Notes: generated from the sequence alone by a model not told the origin. A stretch of 64,000 nt of DNA from Cristatella mucedo (GCA_009760855.2 WPIO01000041.1:2612501-2676500), one strand, 5' to 3'. Shown: positions 57,601 through 63,870, counted from the stretch's first letter. Numbers and translations: made by a program.

Positions 57601-59668
57601 GAAGAACACGCTTGGCTGACGGCCGATTTCTAGAGCTGAGCCAGTGCGACACGGAAGACCTTTTTGAAGAGCCCGGTAGCTTGCTTTGCCACCCTGGTCC
57701 GTACCAACTACTTACTGACAGAACGTCAAGTCACTAAACACAAGTTCCTTCCAACGACGCGGCGTACCATTGTAATCACAGTTCGATTGTATGCGGGTGA
57801 AATTCCTCCTAGCGGTGGAGGAAGAAGTGGTTCCGGTTGGTCGTATTCGGTTGTAGTAAGACGCTCGCTCTACACGACCCATCTCGTGGTTTCGACTCCT
57901 GCAGCAGGAATTCTTTCATTGCCGACCGCGAGCGGTGGTGACAACCGTTAAGACTCTGCTGTCGCTATATAAAAAAGGCTGAGTTTGATAAGCAAATCTG
58001 CTATTGAGGACATTCTTGTGCGGCCTCTTTTGGGGCTTTCCGTAGCCTTCATTTAGCTTGGGCGACGGGAGCTTGAAGTTATTGTAAAAGCCTCGTGCAA
58101 TCCTTAACTTCAATATGAAATGATATTTCTGATTACTATAGGTCTAACTATCGTTAGCTTTAGTATATTTAACCGAATTACAACAGATTAATCAATCGGG
58201 CAAGCAGCAGCTGCTGCACGGTGAGTAGGTCGGCGAAAGGGGTCGAACCAAATCAACTCTGACTGCGATTCGTCCTTTGCGTGCATGTACCTGCCTACCT
58301 GCTCATGCCTACCTGCCTACCTGCTCATGCCTGCTCTGCTTGCGGATGCTATCACCAAAAACAAATTGGTAATGCCTTATATGCAATACCTATAAAGTGC
58401 CGAGAGAGAGAGAGAGGAAGAGATTCAGCTCTCTGAGGGCGCTATATAAATGTATTGTTATCATGACTCTGCAAAGACGAGAGTCGGGCAGGGGGCATGA
58501 GCTCATCTACGACGGCGCCTGCCATTCCACTGAAGAAAGGCGGGGGTAAAGCTCTTCTATTTGACCCCAGCATCCTCATTTCTTCTTGCCGTGGCGAGGC
58601 ACTAGTTTTAATTAAAAAAATAAAAGCTTAGCTTATTTAACAGTGTCATTTATATTACGACAGAAGAGACTTGGTGGCTATCAACACCACTTGCAGCGGT
58701 CAGTACAGGAGCTCCCGCTGCAGGACTCAAACTCACGACCTGGGTCGTTCAGGGTGAGCAACTGACTCCTGGGCTAAGACCCGTTGATTGTTTCACTGTT
58801 AAAGGACTAACCACATTATGCTTGCACGTCATATTTTCTGGAAAGAAAGCACCGGAACTGCGAGTCTGCTACTAGAACATGGCAGCACCAGGACTCGTGA
58901 AAAGGACGACTCCCATTAAATACCTGAAATCACGTCACGTCACGCCGCTCGACACGGAACGTTTTCTTTGCAGGCAACAACCGATTTATATGACAGGGTC
59001 ACGACGAGGCACTCGGGAACATCGGCTGCTGCGCCTGAAGCGGCAGGCGTGTTCGCTCTGGCTTTGGAAGCAAAGTAGGTAGCCAGCGAGTGGCGCTTGA
59101 AGGCCAAGATGCACAGCGATGGCGCCCACACCACTGCCGCCAGTTTTGGCCACCATAAGTTAGGCTGATGTTCCACGAGGTTCAGCACACGAAGCAAGTC
59201 TTTTATTTGCAGTACAAATAGAAAAGGCTGCGTTTATTAGACCTCTGGCTACACTCCCGGCACAGAAGACGCAGCTGAATGAAGTATTATGAACTGCCGC
59301 TCGAGGGAGTCGTCTTCAAACTTACGTGATATGATGTATAGGAAATTCTAGATATCCGTAACCACTTAGTGACGCTGCCATAGAGCAAGCAGCGCTTTGG
59401 CGACTTTTATGTTTTGTGTTTGCATCCTTTTTAGCCGCAACGTCACTTGGCGCGACATGCAGCATCTGGTGGTACTGACCTCCAAGCAGCGACAGCTGCA
59501 CGACAGCAAAGACGAACATCCGTGGAAAATGAACGGCGCGGGGCTCCTGTTCAATCACCTGTTCGGCTTCGGTGTGCTCGATGCTGGCGAGATTGTTGAC
59601 CTAGCGTCGACATGGAAGCCATTACCCGATCGATATCACTGCGATACCAAATACGAGGCGGTTAATAG
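36496..59668 (+). CDS. PCSK2: proprotein convertase 2-like (PCSK2-like) gene, ten exons, 3' end beyond window
   Basis: Ten exons join in phase (donor phases 0,0,0,0,2,1,0,0,2,2) to give about 505 residues. They comprise a signal peptide, a propeptide with RVKR cleavage site (111-114) and a kexin/furin-type subtilisin domain with Asp195, His236 and Ser411. Family members process prohormones at paired basic residues in dense-core granules; PC2 needs the chaperone 7B2. Assignment to PC2 rests on DPYPYPRYTDD, IRMLDQPFM, DESCSSTLASTFSNG, RHSGTSAAAPEAAGVFAL and the RDMQHL...NHLFGFGVLDAG stretch. Oddities: Asn337 at the oxyanion hole where PC2 has Asp, loss of the two cysteines matching furin 211 and 360, and VGGP for VDGP. 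The P domain and C terminus are not in the window. Confidence 0.92.
36682..38711 (+). other. PC2-like intron 1
   Basis: Contains a 25-bp tandem duplication (unit starting gacgactagcgaggatg, 37350-37402), a LINE-B-like tail on the minus strand near 37790-37830 and a SINE-1 copy at 38313-38475 (listed separately). The rest is unique. Confidence 0.7.
38313..38475 (-). mobile_element. SINE-1, full-length copy in PC2-like intron 1
   Basis: On the minus strand: 'actcggtaaagcggttgctt' (A-box region), 'cgtgggttcgaatcctgtgg' (B-box), the 'gggcgatcctttattgccgc' body and the end 'aagaggctgataaatcg'. It lies about 240 bp before exon 2. Confidence 0.85.
38712..38822 (+). CDS. PCSK2: PC2-like exon 2: propeptide
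   Basis: 37 codons, phase 0, between TTTATTTCAG and CTG followed by GTAAGC. The reading LFSQNLSAEHHFMHKAVPQA matches the 'EYHFVHRAL' propeptide segment. TRKLR (91-95) resembles the internal secondary cleavage site of convertase propeptides. It ends RSDDL. Confidence 0.88.
39255..39640. mobile_element. LINE fragments in PC2-like intron 2
   Basis: 39255-39420 is a plus-strand LINE-B-like coding scrap (the 'caactggtgtaaaactcagc' block). 39425-39640 is a LINE-A 3' end on the minus strand with the 'tatctccgtctgtaactcca' end. Another LINE-A follows directly. Confidence 0.65.
39642..40975 (-). mobile_element. LINE-A copy in PC2-like intron 2
   Basis: Minus strand, from the 3' end block to the RT. 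Frames show DIPASFDTIDNDVLLQRFYK (motif A, damaged), PSVPCCSPF, FYADNTQLYLTFQPS (YADD changed to YADN) and LLKELGWLSIDQKIQSKVL. It is truncated near 40975. Together with the preceding LINE-A tail it forms a tandem pair. 40976-41214 shows nothing definite. Confidence 0.85.
41215..41330 (+). mobile_element. possible diverged SINE-1
   Basis: Contains 'ggcgaaggctctattgcgga' and 'ctactaattgcatttggtgt', which resemble the SINE-1 body as seen at 32970-33010. The similarity is weak. Confidence 0.35.
41632..41953 (-). mobile_element. LINE-A 3' region, about 120 bp before exon 3
   Basis: The minus strand encodes TPSYLAELLHPFQPVRALRS and DNKLAVPFLRLKTVGDRSF, the C-terminal LINE-A block, and ends with the 'gatgtatctccgtctgtaac' terminus. 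An internal deletion of the 3' block is apparent near 41650. Confidence 0.85.
42073..42255 (+). CDS. PCSK2: PC2-like exon 3: propeptide end, activation site, start of catalytic domain
   Basis: 61 codons, phase 0, between TATTTGCAG and CTG followed by GTAAGG. VTFASQEVGFVRVKRGAAW carries the autoactivation site RVKR (residues 111-114). After a family-variable linker (PKKPTADAADKSW) it ends SDSLYGKEWYL, matching the 'DPLFKxQWYL' start of the mature catalytic domain. The linker is longer than in typical PC2. Confidence 0.9.
42560..42670 (+). mobile_element. LINE 3' tail fragment (third variant)
   Basis: Plus-strand counterpart of 429-523, ending 'gcaaatgtaaagcgcc' followed by a partial LINE-A terminus ('aatgtatctttgtctgtaac', about 42680). 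Confidence 0.55.
42800..43140 (+). mobile_element. old LINE-B-like coding remnant
   Basis: Shows 'acagttggtgcaaaactctg' and degenerate LVRAFVTSVLDKRKSPLPVC in place of LVHAFVTSRLDFCNSLLTGL. Heavily diverged. Confidence 0.55.
43200..43745 (+). mobile_element. LINE-A 3' part, ending 50 bp before exon 4
   Basis: Encodes MNMAAMLFNKSERFDQMTPL and LRWLPADQRIHRKVL, then the 3' non-coding block, ending 'ttaccgacggagatggattg'. The exon 4 acceptor is at 43793-43794, so the element's tail sits inside the region expected to hold the branch site. Confidence 0.85.
43795..43941 (+). CDS. PCSK2: PC2-like exon 4: catalytic Asp
   Basis: 49 codons, phase 0, between CCGCTGCAG and TAC followed by GTAAGC. It reads KNTGQAGGVPGLDLNVEAAW and then GYTGRNITTAVMDDGLDYLH, ending SDLADNY. 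The catalytic Asp is the first D of MDDG (residue 195). NIT (188-190) is a possible N-glycosylation site. The sequence is clearly closer to PC2 than to furin or PC1. Confidence 0.95.
44035..45530 (-). mobile_element. LINE-B, RT to 3' tail, in PC2-like intron 4
   Basis: Minus strand. The ATT tail at 44040-44055 starts the element. Coding frames in order: NHSTESALLRVYDDLIRNAD, VLLDLSVAFDTIDYQVLLER, YGVPQGSVLGLVL, a damaged YADD (FSVDDTQLY), LRLNDDKNNLLVMGKPSVI, then a 197-codon frame with ITPLLADLHWLPVKKLIDFK. Few breaks, so a fairly young copy. Confidence 0.9.
45531..45914. other. no gene seen
   Basis: Unique intron sequence between two LINE-B copies in PC2-like intron 4. Confidence 0.35.
45915..46560 (+). 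mobile_element. LINE-B 3' half, decayed
   Basis: Begins with a diverged 'acctgcactgactccccatc' block and runs through 'ctcccaaaacccggaactca' and the 3' non-coding block to an ATT tail at 46541-46556. Confidence 0.75.
46840..47080 (+). repeat. imperfect GCCTCAG repeat
   Basis: About ten scattered copies of a 'tgcctcagcgct'-like unit, partly alternating with 'cttgcatg'/'cttcgtacc'. It lies just before PC2-like exon 5. Confidence 0.6.
47193..47269 (+). CDS. PCSK2: PC2-like exon 5: DPYPYPRY segment
   Basis: 77 bp (25 codons plus two bases), between TTTTGTCTCAG and AACAG followed by GTAGGA, phase 2. It reads NPEASYDVTSNDPYPYPRYT and DDGFN. The DPYPYPRYTDD stretch is a PC2 hallmark in the region linked to 7B2 binding. 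The split last codon becomes Ser with exon 6. The exon is too short for a simple open-frame search, and its other frames are artefacts. Confidence 0.95.
48675..48782 (+). mobile_element. SINE-2 copy
   Basis: Head 'aggcctttgcctttaacgac', B-box-like 'gcggtcgtgggctcaagccc', 'ctgcggcata', then tail 'atgtaaagcacgtcgataca' and 'gatttacttctcttcgggtg'. The tail follows the LINE-B 3' end almost block for block. A real LINE-B 3' end begins immediately after it. Confidence 0.7.
48783..48872 (+). mobile_element. LINE-B 3' terminus
   Basis: Only about 90 bp: 'tttgcagcaaatgtaaagcg', 'gagattgagttctctgaggg' and an ATT tail. A very short 5'-truncated copy, or part of a composite with the SINE-2 in front. Confidence 0.75.
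49735..50770 (+). mobile_element. LINE-B, RT region without 3' end
   Basis: Plus strand. Fragments read ENLSNYRPVSLQ, NHSTESAFLSVYNDL, VSLLVLLDLSGA (frameshifted), YGVPQGSGQGPVLCTVYTLP, a damaged YADD (FLADDTQLH) and LRLNDDKNNLLVMGKPSVI. It ends abruptly at 50770 in the 'gcaaaactctgcagctaggc' block. Confidence 0.85.
50771..51144 (+). other. end of PC2-like intron 5
   Basis: Unique sequence from the truncated LINE-B to the acceptor GCGCTGTAG. The pyrimidine tract before this acceptor is weak. Confidence 0.4.
51145..51230 (+). CDS. PCSK2: PC2-like exon 6: catalytic His
   Basis: 86 bp. The first C completes Ser235. It then reads HGTRCAGEIAAARDGKKAVG and VAYNSRIA, with the last G completing Gly264. 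The catalytic His is residue 236. Compared with furin and PC2 (…NNxxCGVGVAYN), the Cys after the loop is missing (Lys here) and one residue is deleted. The donor is GCTG followed by GTAAGA, phase 1. The match of both split codons to the neighbours is strong evidence for this small exon. Confidence 0.95.
51231..54296 (+). other. PC2-like intron 6, first part
   Basis: Contains a LINE-B-like 3' terminus at about 51590-51672 (cttagttgtaaagcgccttg ... attattattaat). A 19-bp duplication ('ccatgtgcacagcatgggg') occurs at 53325-53370, followed by a short GC-rich patch (53370-53480). Otherwise AT-rich unique sequence; open frames here have no domains. Confidence 0.5.
54297..54675 (-). mobile_element. 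LINE-A 3' end split by a SINE-1
   Basis: The minus-strand LINE-A terminus (54297-54341) is interrupted and resumes at about 54516 with 'aataaagactatgcggggtt' and 'ggagagttttgtatagcgca', running to about 54675. Confidence 0.85.
54342..54515 (-). mobile_element. SINE-1 inserted into LINE-A, with target-site duplication
   Basis: Full-length SINE-1: minus-strand A-box region 'cactaggtaaggcgattgct', B-box 'cgtgggttcgaatcctgtgg' and the usual body and end. It is flanked by AAAGCCATAAA (54331-54341) and AAAGCAATAAA (54516-54526), an 11-bp direct repeat with one mismatch. Confidence 0.9.
54960..55605 (+). mobile_element. LINE-B 3' half in PC2-like intron 6
   Basis: Starts near RSCRITPLLADLHWLPVKKW, continues IDFKVLSLTFRSLHYLAPAY and NLKSFGDRAFSSYAQKAWNS, and includes the 3' block with a small duplication of 'gaggtccctgtgattcgtc' (55365-55385) and an ATT tail. 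Confidence 0.88.
55700..55800 (+). mobile_element. tRNA-like element (third SINE type?)
   Basis: 'gtccgatagctcaatcggca' followed by 'gagcgccggcgg' is an excellent tRNA D-arm/A-box. No clean B-box follows ('ctgggatcactccctgatcg' is the nearest). The sequence after it does not fold into a full tRNA, so I take it as a tRNA-derived repeat rather than a gene. Only one copy is seen here. Confidence 0.4.
56112..56325 (+). repeat. 14-bp minisatellite
   Basis: About 15 copies of 'ctgatgctgctgcc', varying at the last bases. Since 14 is not a multiple of three, every reading frame carries a 14-residue Gln/Ala/Ser-type repeat (minus strand) that is artefactual. It lies 140 bp before PC2-like exon 7. 55801-56111 holds only C-runs and unique sequence. 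Confidence 0.95.
56466..56641 (+). CDS. PCSK2: PC2-like exon 7: substrate-pocket region
   Basis: 176 bp between TACTTAAAG and AAG followed by GTTGCT. It completes Gly264, then IRMLDQPFMNDLIEARSLGH (265-284), DINDIYSASWGPRDNG and QTVGGPRKLTMRALVKGINK (303-322). Glu278 and Asp300 align with the furin P4 and P1 pocket acids (236, 258). Gly306 stands where VDGP has Asp (furin 264). The donor GTTGCT is poor outside its GT, but the junction NK followed by GRQGKG matches the family exactly. Confidence 0.93.
56642..57165 (+). other. PC2-like intron 7
   Basis: A short intron with no repeats. It is GC-rich and its frames stay open on both strands in places, which explains spurious long open frames here. 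Confidence 0.6.
57166..57381 (+). CDS. PCSK2: PC2-like exon 8: oxyanion-hole segment
   Basis: 72 codons, phase 0, between TTTCTTTGCAG and GTG followed by GTAAGA. It reads GRQGKGNIYVWASGNGGEMD, DCNVDGFAVSMWTLSINSV and DESCSSTLASTFSNGNYAYE. Asn337 in SGNGG is the oxyanion residue; PC2 proteins typically have Asp here, furin and other convertases Asn. Cys344 and the Cys of ESCSST, which align with a furin disulfide (303-333), are both kept. The CNC of relatives is CNV. Confidence 0.96.
57850..57990 (+). mobile_element. SINE-1 copy in PC2-like intron 8
   Basis: Shows 'tcgtggtttcgactcctgca' (B-box region), a diverged body, 'gagcggtggtgacaaccgtt' and the end 'ctgtcgctatataaaaaagg'. Confidence 0.65.
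58620..58770 (-). mobile_element. diverged SINE-1 copy in PC2-like intron 8
   Basis: Begins with 'agcttatttaacagtgtcat' (element end, reversed), then a 'cacttgcagcggtcagtaca' body and 'aggactcaaactcacgacct' (B-box region, reversed). More diverged than the copies at 22897 and 54342. Confidence 0.55.
58974..59074 (+). CDS. PCSK2: PC2-like exon 9: catalytic Ser
   Basis: 101 bp (33 codons plus two bases), between TTTCTTTGCAG and AAGCAAA followed by GTAGGT, phase 2. It reads ATTDLYDRVTTRHSGTSAAA and PEAAGVFALALEA. Ser411 in GTSAAAP is the catalytic serine. Where relatives have a Cys (DLYGNCTLRHSG in PC2), this protein has Val403. The following split codon is Asn with exon 10. Confidence 0.96.
59075..59434 (+). 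other. PC2-like intron 9
   Basis: 360 bp, unique, bounded by GTAGGT and CCTTTTTAG. No repeats seen. Confidence 0.7.
59435..59668 (+). CDS. PCSK2: PC2-like exon 10: end of catalytic domain
   Basis: 234 bp. The first C completes Asn428. It reads RNVTWRDMQHLVVLTSKQRQ, LHDSKDEHPWKMNGAGLLFN and HLFGFGVLDAGEIVDLASTW, ending KPLPDRYHCDTKYEAVN. NVT (430-432) is a potential glycosylation site. The probable donor is AATAG followed by GTACCT, phase 2. The P (homo B) domain should follow, but I see no matching sequence up to 64000. Confidence 0.93.
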
Positions 59669-60000
59669 GTACCTTCATTTCCTGTCGATCTGGATGATGA
59701 TGCGAATGCGTGAATGCTGATGCGTGAGCAGCCGTTTGACATGTTTGAGCAATGCTACGGCGAAAAAAGTGAATCGCTGTGAATCGCTTTACAAAACTTT
59801 TCCGGATATCGGGTGAACGACGGCTTTCTGGAGAACGACGGATAGCCTAGCTAAAAGTGCATGCGCGCCTGCCTGCCGTCGGAAAAAGTTCGTCGATAAT
59901 ACATATATCGATAATATATATCGATATATATCGATAATATCGATCAACTGGATGCCACTTTATTCAGCGCCAGCTTTATTTTGACCCAATTAGAATAATA
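59669..60000 (+). other. start of PC2-like intron 10
   Basis: Unique sequence with an ATCGAT-rich stretch (59895-59945, overlapping 'atatatcgata' units). No P-domain exon is recognisable here. Confidence 0.5.
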
Positions 60001-60330
60001 GGAATAATAATAATAATAATAATAGCAACACGCTTGATAAAGCGCCCTCGGATAACTCAACACACCTATTTAGGACAGCATTTAGCGGGTCCCTGTGATT
60101 CGTCCTTGATGTGCTTATGCGTGCTGACACTGTGCATGCTGCCACTAACCGCATTTGCACGCTGACCCTGTGCATGTCACCCCTAACCATGTTATTAATT
60201 TGTTTGTTTATCAAGCATGATATTACTCACCATTCAATTACATTTCCCTTTGCAGCTAATGTAAAGCGCCCAGAGAGAGATTGAGTTCTCTGAGGGCGCT
60301 TTATCAAGTGCATTATTATTATTACTATTA
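60001..60330 (+). mobile_element. LINE-B 3' end joined to an inverted tail
   Basis: 60001-60058 is a minus-strand tail ('aataataataataataatag', 'cttgataaagcgccctcgga'). From 60059 the plus-strand 3' end runs from the last coding codons to an ATT tail at 60313-60325. The junction is direct, so this is an inverted pair of ends. Confidence 0.8.
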
Positions 60331-60339
60331 ATCTCTTTC

Positions 60340-60715
60340 CAGATACTTTTACAATTGCTGCTGAGGAAGCAGGATCAAGTAGCTAGTGGTAGCATGCTCA
60401 ATAAATAACAAGAATAACATGGTTAGGGTTGAAATGCACAGGGTCAGCATGCAAGTTTGGTTAGTGGCAGCATACAGTGTTAGCATGCATAAGCACATAA
60501 ATGATGAATCACAGGGACCCACTAAATTTTTTCATAAATAAATGTATTTTTAGTTTCTTTATAAATGTGAACAAATCAGGAGATGTCGTGACGCAGGTCG
60601 GGAGTGAGTTCCAGGCTTTGGGAGCATACGAAGTAAATGCACGGCCTCCAAAAAATTTGAGGTTTGTACGAGGTATAGTTAAACGGTTTGATTCCGAAAA
60701 TTTGGCTACAGTGTG
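60340..60715 (-). mobile_element. LINE-B 3' end, inverted
   Basis: Minus strand with the 3' block ('gggtcagcatgcaagtttgg' reversed), then the last coding codons (RAFTSYAPKAWNSLPTCVTT). It shares its direction with the short tail at 60001. Confidence 0.8.
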
Positions 60716-60759
60716 AGCTTTTTTGTCAAAATTTTTGGTGGCCGTAGTCAAAAGCGGCA

Positions 60760-61180
60760 CCTTCTCACCGATGTTGAACTGCTGCACCAGCCTCTTCAGC
60801 CTCTACTTGCTCTCGATTTCACACGTGAGAATAAATTGTGTGCTTCATTCTTTCAGCTAAAAGACTGTTGGCCACAGAAACTTTGCTCTCTACAGGTTCT
60901 TGAGTGTGGAGCTCCCTTCAGCCTCAACTCTTGGCCTAATGACACATTTCCGTTCAGCTCGCAAATTTTTAATATCCTTTCTTAGCCTTCCAGAGTTTCT
61001 GCTGCTTCCATGCCGCTCACTTCCCAGACTGTCCTGCTGACTCAGTTTGGCTCGTCACTTTCTTTTCGCTGCTGAGTTCGCTGGGACTGAGTTTGTTGGC
61101 TGCAGTAGAGCGCATGCGCAACCCAAGCTGCTGTGAGTTCGCTAGGGAAAACTCTCCGGCGTAGTCCTGCACATTAGACA
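60760..61180 (+). mobile_element. LINE-A 3' end
   Basis: Diverged plus-strand copy: 'gctgcaccagcctcttcagc', 'aaaagactgttggccacaga' and later 'gaaaactctccggcgtagtc'. It ends next to the hairpin at 61181. Confidence 0.65.
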
Positions 61181-61220
61181 CAACGACGTCCCAAAGCCTC
61201 GTCGCTTTGGGACGTCGTTG
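61181..61220. repeat. perfect 16-bp hairpin
   Basis: CAACGACGTCCCAAAG at 61181-61196 and its exact reverse complement at 61205-61220, around an 8-nt loop. Not part of the LINE consensus as far as I can see. Confidence 0.9.
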
Positions 61221-61299
61221 ATGACTGAGATACGTGAGATACAAAAGTGAAAGTGCTTTGAGTGGCTGAGGCCACTGAGGCAGCATCATGAGTGGAGGC

Positions 61300-62290
61300 G
61301 TATACAGAGCCAAATTTTCTAAAACTAAACGATGATAAAACTAACTTACTAGTTATGGGAAAACCCAGTGTGATTCACAAATTGGAAAGGCTGCCGCTCA
61401 AATTTGGCTCTGCCAGCATATCTCCAGTTGAATCAGCTCGAAATGCAGGTGTTTTGTTCCAGCGTGACCTCTCGTTAGACAACCATATTAGCTCCACAGC
61501 CAAATCTGCCTATTTTCAGCTTCATAACATTGCTAAAATTCGGGCTTGTTTAGATAAGGATACCACGTCCAAGTTGGTCCAGGCATTCGTGACATCCCCT
61601 CTCGACTTCTGCAACTCGCTGCTTACTGGCCTACCAGCATGTGCGATCAGGCGATTGCAGCTGGTGCAAAACTCTGCAGCTAGGCTTGTCTGTCGTGAGC
61701 GTCGCAGTTGCCACATTACACCACTTCTCGCCGACCTGCACTGGCTACAAGTCAAGCAACGGATCGACTTCAAGGTTTTGTCGCTCACTTTTAGGTCACT
61801 TCATTCTTTGGCTCCAGCCTATCTCGCACATATACTCCCCCAACAGGCCAAGAATCGTACCACCCGCTTTTCGGAATCCAACAGTCTACAAATACCTCGT
61901 ACAAACCTCAAATCCTTTGGAGACCGTGCATTTAGTTCGTATGCTCCCAAAGCCTGGAACTCCTTCCCGACCTGCGTCAGAACATCCCCTGACCTGACCA
62001 CATTTAAAAAGAACTTAAAAACACACCTATTTAGGACAGCATTTAGTTGGTCCCTATGATTCGTCCTTGATGTGCTTATGCGTGCTGACACTGTGCATGC
62101 TGCCAATAACCACACTTGCATGCTGACCCTGTGCATGTCACCTCTAACCATGTTATTCATTTTGTCTGTTTATCAAGCATGATATTACTCACCATTCAAT
62201 TGCATTTCTCTTTGCAACAAATGTAAAGCGCCTAGAGAGAGATTGAGTTCTCTGAGGGCGCTTTATCAAGTGCATTATTATTATTACTAT
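61300..62290 (+). mobile_element. LINE-B, best-preserved 3' half
   Basis: An uninterrupted frame of about 255 codons (61292-62059) covers the region after RT: FLKLNDDKTNLLVMGKPSVI, PVESARNAGVLFQRDLSLD, KLVQAFVTSPLDFCNSLLTG, ITPLLADLHWLQVKQRIDFK and NLKSFGDRAFSSYAPKAWNS, ending LFRTAFSWSL. The complete 3' non-coding block and an ATT tail (62275-62286) follow. The RT itself is absent (5' truncated near 61300). The intact frame suggests a recent insertion. Confidence 0.92.
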
Positions 62291-62449
62291 TCTCTCTCAA
62301 ATATCTTTATATTCTGCTGACATTAACACTTGGATGGAAGCGAAAATCCCTAAATTAAAGGACGATAGAAGCGACAAAAACAATCTAAAAGACCTAGCGA
62401 AAAACTCAAAAATGAGAAAAACTGTCACTCGAAGTGGGCTTGGTCAGTT

Positions 62450-62625
62450 ACGGGCCGCGGATAGCCCGGGAGGTAAGGTGCTCGCTCTTCACAATCGAGG
62501 TCGTGCGTTCGAATCTTGTGGTGAATGATCATTTATTGCTAACTGCAAGCGGGGGGGGCGGTGAAAGCCGCTGAGGCTCTTCTGCCGCTATACAAATGAG
62601 GCCATTGAATCAGCTAGCATAGAGA
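62450..62625 (+). mobile_element. SINE-1, full-length plus-strand copy
   Basis: Head 'gccgcggatagcccgggagg' and 'taaggtgctcgctcttcaca' (A-box region), B-box 'gtgcgttcgaatcttgtggt' (GTTCGAATC at 62507-62515), a body with a G-run (62549-62557), and the end 'ctatacaaatgaggccattg'. It has internal pol III promoter boxes like a tRNA. Confidence 0.85.
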
Positions 62626-62639
62626 TGTATACACAATCT

Positions 62640-62915
62640 GGTTGTCCTGTTCCAAAGCTACCTTTCACTCGACGAATACATCAGCTCCTCCTCCACACTC
62701 GTACTCGGCCTGCACAATAAGATGCTTAACAGTTGGTGCGAAACACTGCAACTAGGCTCGTCTGTCGTGACCAGCGAAATATTTGCGACAAGAAACCGCT
62801 TCTCACTGACCTAAATAGGCTCTCCGTTAAGCTCGTGCCTTCGTCGGAGTCGTTTCACTCAATTTAATGCCCTTTCATTCTCTTCCTCCTTACTAACTAC
62901 ACGGAATACTTTCTG
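62640..62915 (+). mobile_element. decayed LINE-B coding remnant
   Basis: Traces such as 'ctggttgtcctgttccaaag', 'tcactcgacgaatacatcag' and 'aacagttggtgcgaaacact' follow LINE-B order with heavy divergence. Confidence 0.55.
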
Positions 62916-63510
62916 CTCAGGATTCCCATCCTACTACCCAGGATTCTCATCCTACTACCCAGGATTCTCATCCTACTACCCAGGATTCCCATCCTACTAC
63001 CCAGGATTCACATCCTACTACCCAGGATTCCCATCCTACTACCCAGGATTCTCATCCTACTACCCAGGATTCTCATCCTACTACCCAGGATTCCCATCCT
63101 ACTACCCAGGATTCACATCCTACTACCCAGGATTCCCATCCTACTATCCAGGATTCCCATCCTACTACCCAGTATTCTCATCTTACTACCCAGGATTCCC
63201 ATCCTACTACCCAGGATTCTCATCCTACTACCCAGGATTCTCATCCTACTACCCAGGATTTACATCCTACTACCCATGATTCACATCCTACTACCCAGGA
63301 TTCTCATCCTACTACCCAGGATTCTCATCCTACTACCCAGGATTCTCATCCTACTACCCAGGATTCTCATCCTACTACCCAGGATTCACATCCTACTACC
63401 CATGATTCACATCCTACTACCCATGATTCTCATCCTACTACTCAGGTTTCTCATCCTACTACCCAGGATTCTCATCCTACTACCCAGGATTCTCATACTA
63501 CTACCCGCTC
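62916..63510 (+). repeat. 21-bp tandem satellite
   Basis: About 28 copies of 'catcctactacccaggattcy'. Units differ mainly at one position (T, C or A before CATCC) and a few have CATGATTC. One frame reads as SYYPGF followed by Ser, Pro or Thr for the first 17 or so units, then is cut by TGA codons in the CATGATT variants; another reads LLPRILI. There is no start codon or conserved frame, so I treat it as non-coding satellite. Confidence 0.95.
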
Positions 63511-63579
63511 CTATGACTCAAGTCTAGTATGGTATAGTATAGTCAAGTCTAGCTGCGCCCAGTCCAAACCTTAAATTCT

Positions 63580-63870
63580 GTTGACATCATCACTTTAGTT
63601 CGCGTGCTGCCGCCAACGCATGAACTCATTTCCGACTGATGCACGACATAACGTGACTTGGAGGTATTTAAAAAGAAGTTAAAACCGCACATCTTCTCCT
63701 CGCGGCATTGTCTCCATCTGTGTGAATTGTCCTCTGTGAGCTAATGCGTGCTGAAACTGTTCTTTTTTATCCTTAACGATTGATACCCTTACTTTTGAGC
63801 ATATGTAAAGTGCCATCAAAGAGATGAGATTCTCTGGAGATGCTGGACACCTTTACTATTCTTATGATTT
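63580..63870 (+). mobile_element. decayed LINE-B 3' end
   Basis: Shows 'ttcgcgtgctgccgccaacg', 'tatttaaaaagaagttaaaa' and 'agcatatgtaaagtgccatc', in the order of the LINE-B coding end and 3' block. The last 130 bases of the window hold a short 'ataattatc' inverted repeat (63960-63982) and nothing else. Confidence 0.6.

Larger units (their letters stand above)
57382..58973 (+). other. PC2-like intron 8
   Basis: Contains SINE-1 sequence on the plus strand at 57850-57990, a 'tgcctacctgctcatgcctacc' type short repeat at 58290-58335, a LINE-B-type 3' terminus at 58380-58465 and a diverged SINE-1 on the minus strand at 58620-58770. No coding signal. Confidence 0.65.

Noticed and set aside
57253-57633. 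Antisense and extended frames around PC2-like exon 8
   Set aside because: The plus frame runs past the donor into intron; the minus frame mirrors a conserved catalytic exon.
62916-63510. CRISPR-like array
   Set aside because: The 21-bp units are contiguous with no spacers; this is a eukaryotic tandem satellite.
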